Of a DNA stretch of 64,000 bases, positions 59,085 to 64,000 are shown piece after piece. Location: assembly GCA_963761655.1 (NCBI GenBank), contig CAVXHI010000011.1:1-64000 (forward strand), read 5' to 3'. The DNA comes from RYN-122 sp963761655. GTDB lineage: Bacteria; Actinomycetota; Actinomycetes; Mycobacteriales; SCTD01. Positions within the stretch are counted from its first letter, which is position 1, and every line of letters begins with the position of its first letter. The translations under genes and the position numbers were made by a program. The notes under the pieces are model-generated. The model had not been told where the DNA came from, did no database searches, and saw nothing but the letters and a program-made list of their open reading frames with translations.

Positions 59085-59110
59085 CTCAACGAGCCGCCGG
59101 CCCGGCCGAT
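59085..59110 (+). promoter_or_regulatory. FliA-type promoter candidate for flbD-motA-motB
   Basis: CTCA (59085-59088), exactly 16 bases, then GCCGAT (59105-59110), identical in both boxes to the flgN promoter candidate. It is 72 nt before flbD and just downstream of the flgE terminator, so the motor genes form their own unit. Confidence 0.72.
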
Positions 59111-59181
59111 GGAGAGGGCACGCGAGCAGGACGCCCGCGTCGGTCGCCCTGCGACCGGACCCTCAGGAGGAGGGCGGCACC

Positions 59182-59478
59182 ATGATCCGTCTGTCACGCC
59201 TCAACGGCAGTGAGGTCCACCTCAACGCCGATCTGATCGCCACCGTCGAGTCCCACCACGACACCGTCGTGACCCTGGTCGACGGCCGCACGTACGTCGT
59301 GCGCGACAGCGCGGTGCAGGTGGTCGAGTCGATCACGCGCTACCGCGCCACCGTGCTGGCGATGGCCGAGCAGATCCTCGACGAGGCCAGCCCGGCCGAG
59401 GACGAGCCCGAGGGCCGTCTGCTGCACCTGCGCCCGACGCACGCGCAGGACGCGGTCAGCCACGACGGGAGGCGCTGA
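59182..59478 (+). CDS. flbD: FlbD/SwrD family flagellar protein
   Basis: A 98-residue protein whose first 60 residues match the small FlbD (SwrD) family: MIRLSRLNGSEVHLNADLIATVESHHDTVVTLVDGRTYVVRDSAVQVVESI. In Bacillus the homologue raises flagellar torque through the motor genes. Here it has an unusual extension (IDEASPAED-like acidic stretch and a His/Arg tail). It starts with a strong AGGAGGAGGG site and lies 2 nt before motA. Confidence 0.9.
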   Translation: MIRLSRLNGSEVHLNADLIATVESHHDTVVTLVDGRTYVVRDSAVQVVESITRYRATVLAMAEQILDEASPAEDEPEGRLLHLRPTHAQDAVSHDGRR

Positions 59479-59480
59479 CC

Positions 59481-60278
59481 ATGGAGGTCGCGACCCCGGT
59501 CGGCATCGTCGTCGCGCTCGTCATGATCGCCGTCGCGTTCATGATGGAGGGCGGCAGCCCCATGGTGGCCTTCTCCAACCCGGCCGCCATCATCATCATC
59601 ATCGGCGGCACCGTCGGCGTCGGCATGGCCAGCAACAAGATGAGCGACATCGGCCCGGGCTTCAAGGCCACGATGAAGATGATGCTCCCCGGCAAGAAGC
59701 TGGACGGCGCGGCCGCCGTCGGCGAGCTCATGGAGTACGCCGACACCGCCCGCCGCGACGGCCTGCTGGCCCTCGAGGAGAAGGCCAAGGCCGTGGAGGA
59801 CCCGTTCATGAAGCGGGGCCTGGAGCTCGTCATCGACGGGACCGACTCCGACGAGGTCGCCGAGGTCCTCGAGGCCGACATCGCGGCCATGAAGGAGCGC
59901 CACAAGGTCGCGGCGAAGTTCCACATGGACTGCGGCACCTACGCGCCGGCCATCGGCATCGTCGGCTGCGTGCTGGGCCTGACGCTGGCGCTCGGCCACA
60001 TGGAGGACCCGGCGGAGATGGGCCACGCGATCTCCGCGGCCTTCATCGCCACCCTGTGGGGCATCGGGATCGCCAACGTGTTCTTCATGCCGCTCGCCAA
60101 CAAGATGAAGCGCGTCTCGGCCGCCGAGGCCCAGCACCGGCAGATGATCGTCGAGGGCATCCTCGCGATCCAGGCCGGCGTCAGCCCGCGCGCCGTCGGC
60201 GAGAAGCTCAAGAGCCACCTCTCGCCCAAGGTCCGCGAGTCCGTGGGCGAGAAGCCCGGCGAGAAGAAGGCGGCGTAG
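59481..60278 (+). CDS. motA: Flagellar motor stator protein MotA
   Basis: A 265-residue proton-channel subunit with four membrane segments (IVVALVMIAVAFMM; PAAIIIIIGGTVGVGMA; APAIGIVGCVLGLTLAL; FIATLWGIGIANVFFMPLA). The cytosolic loop keeps the charged residues that face FliG (TARRDGLLALEEKAKAVEDPFMKRGLEL). Conserved prolines occur in TM3 and TM4. MotB follows after 2 nt. Confidence 0.96.
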   Translation: MEVATPVGIVVALVMIAVAFMMEGGSPMVAFSNPAAIIIIIGGTVGVGMASNKMSDIGPGFKATMKMMLPGKKLDGAAAVGELMEYADTARRDGLLALEEKAKAVEDPFMKRGLELVIDGTDSDEVAEVLEADIAAMKERHKVAAKFHMDCGTYAPAIGIVGCVLGLTLALGHMEDPAEMGHAISAAFIATLWGIGIANVFFMPLANKMKRVSAAEAQHRQMIVEGILAIQAGVSPRAVGEKLKSHLSPKVRESVGEKPGEKKAA

Positions 60279-60280
60279 CG

Positions 60281-61165
60281 GTGTCCGCGGGTCACGGCAG
60301 CCACGGCGGCCGGCGCAAGAAGCACCACGAGGAGCACGACGAGCACCCGAGCGAGGCCTGGCTGATCGCCCTGGCCGACATGATGACCCTGCTCATGGTC
60401 ACGTTCCTCATGATGTTCGCCATCTCCAGCCTGGACCTCAAGAAGTTCCAGACGTTCAAGGAGGCGTTCGCCGAGGGCACCGGGACCGTGCTGCCGTCGC
60501 TGCCGGGCGAAGGCGTCCCGATGGAGGGCGACGTCACCGACGAGGCGAAGGCCCCGAAGGACTTCGAGGTGCCCGTGCCGGAGGCCTCGGCCTTCTTCCC
60601 CAACAACGGCAAGGTCCTCGACCCGAAGGCCCTGCACGAGCTGAAGAAGCAGGTGGACCTCGCCCTCACGAAGGCCGGGCTCGGCGACAAGGTCGAGGCC
60701 AAGGTCGACGGCCGGGGCCTGGTGCTCTACGTGACCAGCGCCGTCCTGTTCGACAGCGGGCAGGCCGACGTGACGGCGCAGGGCGACGGCCTGCTGGACA
60801 GCCTCAGCGTCGTGCTCAAGGACGTCGGCAACCCGCTCGTCGTCGAGGGCCACACCGACAGCCGCCCGATCAAGAGCGGCCCGTTCCACGACAACTGGGC
60901 GCTGTCGGGCATGCGGGCGGTGGCCGTGGCGAACGTGCTGATGGACAAGGGGCACATCAGCCCGGAGCGGCTCAGCATCGCCGGCTACGCCGACACCCGC
61001 CCCCGCGAGGACGCCCCGACCGAGCACGCCTACTCGCTCAACCGCCGGGTCGAGATCGTGGTCGAGGCACCCGAGCCCAAGCCCGCCGCGGCGAGGCCCG
61101 CGAAGACGGCGGCCTCCCCCGCCCCGGCGGCGAAGGCGCCCGCGAAGAGCGGGGCCGGGCACTGA
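60281..61165 (+). CDS. motB: Flagellar motor stator protein MotB
   Basis: A 294-residue stator protein. A basic/His-rich N-terminus is followed by one membrane helix with the proton-binding Asp33 (LADMMTLLMVTFLMMFA), a plug/linker region and the OmpA-like peptidoglycan-binding domain (VVEGHTDSRPIKSG, LSGMRAVAVANVLMDKG, SLNRRVEIVVEAP). A Pro/Ala/Lys-rich tail ends the protein. GTG at 60281. A perfect hairpin starts 3 nt after the stop. Confidence 0.96.
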   Translation: MSAGHGSHGGRRKKHHEEHDEHPSEAWLIALADMMTLLMVTFLMMFAISSLDLKKFQTFKEAFAEGTGTVLPSLPGEGVPMEGDVTDEAKAPKDFEVPVPEASAFFPNNGKVLDPKALHELKKQVDLALTKAGLGDKVEAKVDGRGLVLYVTSAVLFDSGQADVTAQGDGLLDSLSVVLKDVGNPLVVEGHTDSRPIKSGPFHDNWALSGMRAVAVANVLMDKGHISPERLSIAGYADTRPREDAPTEHAYSLNRRVEIVVEAPEPKPAAARPAKTAASPAPAAKAPAKSGAGH

Positions 61166-61167
61166 CC

Positions 61168-61197
61168 GACCAGCGGCGGCACTAGCCGCCGCTGGTC
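61168..61197 (+). terminator. Perfect 13-bp hairpin after motB
   Basis: GACCAGCGGCGGC (61168-61180) pairs perfectly with GCCGCCGCTGGTC (61185-61197) around the loop ACTA. It would end the flbD-motA-motB unit or attenuate read-through into fliM. No FliA-type element was seen in the remaining 70 bp before fliM. Confidence 0.82.
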
Positions 61198-61267
61198 ACC
61201 CCGGGTGGTCCCGCGCATGGCCCCCCTGCACCATGCGGTCCGACGGGAGTCGGGACGATGGAGAAGC

Positions 61268-62098
61268 GTGCCCACCGCCAGCCTCTTCGACTTCTCGGGC
61301 CCGCTGCCCATGCCCACGGGCGCGGGTCGGCTGGTCACGTCGGTCGTCGCCGCGGCGCCGCGGGTCGGCCTGCTGCTCGGCCTGGCCTGCGGCCGCGACG
61401 TCGTCGTGACCTGCCCGGGCGTCCGGCGGGCCGCGCTCGTCGAGGTCGCCCGCCCCGGGGTCGTCTGGGCGCCGCTGGCCTGCGGCCTGCCCGACCCCGG
61501 CCTGCTGCTCGTGGCCCGCGCCGACGCCGTCGCCCTCGCCGACCTGCTGCTCGGCGGGTCCGGCGAGTCCCAGGACCGCGCCGCGACCGAGATGGAGCAG
61601 CAGCTGCTGGTCCGCCACGTCGTCCCCGCCCTGGCCCCCGTCGCCGAGGCCCTCGCCGACCACGGCGTCCTCGGCCTGGCCTGCGGCCCGGTCAGCGACC
61701 AGCCGCTCCCGACCGGCTTCGGCGAGATCGTCGCCGTCCCCCTCGAGCTCGCGCTGCCCGGCGGCACCGCCGTCGTCGTCACGCTCTGCCTGCCGGCGAA
61801 GTCGCTGCTGCCCGCCGAGACCGGTCCCGCGCCGCTCGAGCCGGCCTCCGCCACCGAGCGGGTCCTCGCCGACGTGTGCGTCGACGTCTCGCTGCGCCTG
61901 CCGTCGACGACCGTCTCCGCCGACGACGTCGAGGGGCTCGCCCCCGGTGACGTCCTGTCGCTGGACCCCGACGCCGTCCTGACGCTGCTCGGCGTCCTGC
62001 CCGGCGGCGCCCACCCCGTCACCGTCCTGACCGCATCCCTCGGACGTCGGGGCAAGCGCCGCGCCGTCGTCGTGCACGACCTGCTCGGAGGCCTCTGA
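61268..62098 (+). CDS. fliM: FliM-like flagellar motor switch protein lacking the usual N-terminal CheY-binding motif
   Basis: A 276-residue protein. A CheC-like middle domain (ALADLLLGGSGESQDRAATEMEQQLLVRHVVPAL) and a C-terminal SpoA domain (VCVDVSLRLPSTTVSADDVEGLAPGDVLSL) make it FliM-like, and position before fliN agrees. The N-terminal LSQxEIDALL-type CheY-P peptide of FliM is absent; the protein starts VPTASLFDFSG. GTG at 61268 has GGAG four bases upstream; ATG at 61217 is possible but adds only basic residues. The stop shares one base with the fliN start (TGATG). Confidence 0.8.
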   Translation: MPTASLFDFSGPLPMPTGAGRLVTSVVAAAPRVGLLLGLACGRDVVVTCPGVRRAALVEVARPGVVWAPLACGLPDPGLLLVARADAVALADLLLGGSGESQDRAATEMEQQLLVRHVVPALAPVAEALADHGVLGLACGPVSDQPLPTGFGEIVAVPLELALPGGTAVVVTLCLPAKSLLPAETGPAPLEPASATERVLADVCVDVSLRLPSTTVSADDVEGLAPGDVLSLDPDAVLTLLGVLPGGAHPVTVLTASLGRRGKRRAVVVHDLLGGL

Positions 62099-62589
62099 TG
62101 TCCCTGCCCGACGAGTTCCTCGACACCTTCCCGGGCCGCACGCCCGGCACCCCGAAGCCGCCCGCGGCCGCGCCCGTCCTCGAGGCCGAGCCCGAGCCCG
62201 TGGTCGAGGCCCCGCAGCCGACCGTCGCGCAGACCCTCGAGGACCTCGTCCCGACGCCGCGCGGCCCGCGCATGGGCGCCGAGGCCACCGACCTCCCGCC
62301 GCTGGACCGCCCCGACCTCCCCGACCTCGGCCCCGGCACCGCCTTCCAGGAGGCCCGCGAGCTGAGGCTGCTGTCCGAGGTGCAGGTCGAGCTGGCTGTC
62401 GAGCTCGGCCGGGTGAAGCTCCCCCTGCGCGACCTGCTGTCGCTCGGACCGGGCGCCGTCCTGGAGCTCGACCGCGCCGCCGACGCCCCCGTCGACGTCC
62501 TGGTCAACGGCTGCCTGGTCGCCAAGGGCGAGGTCGTCGTCATCGACGGCGAGTTCGGCGTCCGCGTCACCGCGGTCGTGGAGCGCTAG
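62098..62589 (+). CDS. fliN: Flagellar motor switch protein FliN
   Basis: A 163-residue switch protein. The first ~90 residues are Pro/Glu/Ala-rich and probably disordered; the SpoA domain covers the rest (LLSEVQVELAVELGRVKLPLRDLLSLGPGAVLELDRAADAPVDVLVNGCLVAKGEVVVIDGEFGVRVT). A CheY-docking role of the long N-terminus is conceivable given that the FliM lacks its motif. fliO starts on the next base after the stop. Confidence 0.93.
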   Translation: MSLPDEFLDTFPGRTPGTPKPPAAAPVLEAEPEPVVEAPQPTVAQTLEDLVPTPRGPRMGAEATDLPPLDRPDLPDLGPGTAFQEARELRLLSEVQVELAVELGRVKLPLRDLLSLGPGAVLELDRAADAPVDVLVNGCLVAKGEVVVIDGEFGVRVTAVVER

Positions 62590-63228
62590 GTGCAGGTCCT
62601 CGGCCTGCTGCTCCGCGTCGGCTGCGTCTTCGCGCTGCTGTTCGCGGTGCTGCACGTGCTCAAGCGCACGGACGGCCTCAAGAGCCGGCGCACCGGGCTG
62701 CTGCAGGTCGTCGGCTCCACCCGCCTCGCCAAGGGCGCCACCGTGACGGTCGTGCGGATGGGCGACGCCGAGTACCTGCTCGGGGTCACCGACCACAACG
62801 TCACGCTGCTGACGTCGCAGGCCGCGGCGCAGACGCCGGCCCCGGCCGCCGTCGAGACCGCCGCCCCGGTCGCACCGAGCCCCGCCGAGTTCCTCCGCAA
62901 CGCCTACCGCGTGGCCCGTCGTCTGCCCGCCGAGAGCACCGAGGTCTCGGCCGACGCCGTCACGGCCGCTCTCGCCAGCGTCCAGCCGGACCGGCCCGCC
63001 GAGGCCGTCGTCCTGCCGCTCCCCCGCACCAGCAGCGAGACCCGCACGCCCAGCACGCCCCGCACGGCCCCTGCCCGCGTCCCGGACGGATCCGCGACGC
63101 CCACCTCCCGCCACGCGCTCCGCCGCGCCGTGGCACGCACGGACGCCCTGCGCCACGAGGAGCAGCTGTGGACCCGGTCCTGCCGGCCCACCTCCCGCAC
63201 CAGCGACCTGGACGGCCCGTCGCGCTGA
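62590..63228 (+). CDS. fliO: Flagellar biosynthesis protein FliO
   Basis: A 212-residue FliO. One membrane helix (VLGLLLRVGCVFALLFAVLHVL) is followed by the FliO domain (LLQVVGSTRLAKGATVTVVRMGDAEYLLGVTDHNVTLL) and a long disordered Ala/Thr/Pro/Arg-rich tail. FliO assists assembly of the FliPQR export gate. GTG at 62590 directly follows the fliN stop. The 3' end overlaps fliP by about 60 nt. Confidence 0.9.
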   Translation: MQVLGLLLRVGCVFALLFAVLHVLKRTDGLKSRRTGLLQVVGSTRLAKGATVTVVRMGDAEYLLGVTDHNVTLLTSQAAAQTPAPAAVETAAPVAPSPAEFLRNAYRVARRLPAESTEVSADAVTAALASVQPDRPAEAVVLPLPRTSSETRTPSTPRTAPARVPDGSATPTSRHALRRAVARTDALRHEEQLWTRSCRPTSRTSDLDGPSR

Positions 63229-64000
63229 CCGCCCGCCTGGCCGCGCTGCTCGTCGCCGCCGTCGCCGGGGTCCTGCTGACCGCCGCTCCCGCCGTCGCCG
63301 CCGTCCCGGCCGCCGCGCCCCACGCCGCCGGTCCCGCGCACGCCTTCCCCGGCATCCCCGCCCCGCTGCGCGACGAGACACTCTCCCCGCCGGCGCGCGT
63401 CACCGCCCCCGCTCCGGTCCGCCCGGCCGGCGCCTCCCCCGCACCGGTCACCCCCGGCCCCGGCGGCTCGCTGGACGTCCGCGACGGCAAGGGCGGCCTC
63501 ACCCAGCCCGTCTCCCTGGTCCTGCTGCTCGGCGGCCTGAGCCTCGTGCCCGGCATGCTCATCATGATCACCGCGTTCACGCGGATCGTCATCGTCATGG
63601 GCCTGACCCGCAGCGCCCTCGGCACCCAGGGCACGCCGCCCAACCAGGTCCTCATCGGCCTGTCGCTGTTCCTGACCCTGTTCGTCATGGGGCCGGCCCT
63701 CAGCCAGGCGAACTCCGACGCCGTCCAGCCCTTCCTCAAGGGCGAGATCCAGCAGAGCGAGGCCTTCGAGAAGGGCATCGCGCCCTTCGAGGACTTCATG
63801 CAGGCCCAGGTGCGCGAGCAGGACCTGGAGCTGTTCGTCGAGCTGTCGCACAAGACGTACGCCAACGAGGACGACGTCCCGCTGACGACGCTGATCCCCG
63901 CCTACGTGATCTCCGAGCTGCGAGCCGCGTTCCTGATCGGCTTCATCATCTTCATCCCGTTCCTCGTGATCGACCTGGTGGTCAGCGCCGCCCTGTCGGC
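63168..64000 (+). CDS. fliP: Flagellar export gate protein FliP, 3' end beyond window
   Basis: The frame from GTG 63168 is open to the window edge (277 codons seen). It starts with a basic leader and signal-like hydrophobic stretch (LAALLVAAVAGVLLTAAPAVAA), then a Pro/Ala-rich periplasmic stretch, and from about residue 115 matches FliP: SLVLLLGGLSLVPGMLIMITAFTRIVIVMGLTRSALGTQGTPPNQVLIGLSLFLTLFVMGP, then TTLIPAYVISELRAAFLIGFIIFIPFLVIDLVV. A GAGGAG site supports the start although it overlaps fliO. Confidence 0.93.
   Translation, partial: MDPVLPAHLPHQRPGRPVALTARLAALLVAAVAGVLLTAAPAVAAVPAAAPHAAGPAHAFPGIPAPLRDETLSPPARVTAPAPVRPAGASPAPVTPGPGGSLDVRDGKGGLTQPVSLVLLLGGLSLVPGMLIMITAFTRIVIVMGLTRSALGTQGTPPNQVLIGLSLFLTLFVMGPALSQANSDAVQPFLKGEIQQSEAFEKGIAPFEDFMQAQVREQDLELFVELSHKTYANEDDVPLTTLIPAYVISELRAAFLIGFIIFIPFLVIDLVVSAALS

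Overview
This window is very GC-rich, with coding frames whose third positions are almost all G or C. It looks like a chromosomal segment of a flagellated, mycothiol-using high-GC actinobacterium. Family-level placement (Kineosporiales, Geodermatophilales, Cellulomonadaceae or similar) cannot be settled from the sequence alone. No tRNA, rRNA, insertion sequence, prophage or CRISPR array was seen.

Left part (1-30168), housekeeping and metabolism. A secreted subtilisin with an extraordinary C-terminal ARQW repeat tail is followed by a membrane histidine kinase, a tiny zinc-ribbon protein and a pirin. A ThiF-like/ABC1-kinase pair follows, then a sigma-region-4-like small protein with a zinc-ribbon partner, a leucyl/phenylalanyl-tRNA protein transferase and a SpoIIE-type phosphatase. 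Next comes a block recalling the Mycobacterium tuberculosis order Rv2464c-Rv2470: Nei glycosylase, RpiB, Rv2466c-type nitroreductase, PepN, DUF5130, HNH endonuclease and truncated haemoglobin. It is interrupted here by malQ, an acetyltransferase, an amidase, a prolyl oligopeptidase and an MscS channel. It ends in a beta-phosphoglucomutase/GH65 phosphorylase pair, which with MalQ suggests phosphorolytic alpha-glucan or disaccharide use.

Middle part (30165-38577, minus strand), chemotaxis. In transcription order the genes are cheA, cheW, an MCP, cheY, cheB, cheR, cheX, a second cheY and a second CheX/CheC-like gene, mostly overlapping or tightly packed. CheA has a GspE-N/MshEN-like repeat where P2 usually sits and two CheW-like C-terminal domains.

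Right part (38821-64000, plus strand), flagellum. The order is flgN-flgK-flgL, a large glycosyltransferase, two tandem flagellins, fliD-fliS-small gene, flgB-flgC-fliE-fliF-fliG-fliH-fliI-fliJ, an NlpC/P60-SLT hydrolase, fliK (apparently frameshifted), flgD, flgE, flbD-motA-motB, fliM-fliN-fliO and a truncated fliP at the edge. No fliL lies between motB and fliM.

Regulation. Four intergenic regions carry an exact CTCA-N16-(A/G)CCGAT element (before cheA, flgN, the second flagellin and flbD), with weaker versions before the first flagellin, the MCP and the first cheY. This resembles the FliA-type consensus reported for Actinoplanes. A second palindromic element, ACCCGAtCGGGT-like, lies in front of both flagellins, flgB, the MCP and the first cheY, and may be the operator of an unidentified motility regulator. 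Strong hairpins divide the flagellar cluster into separate transcription units.
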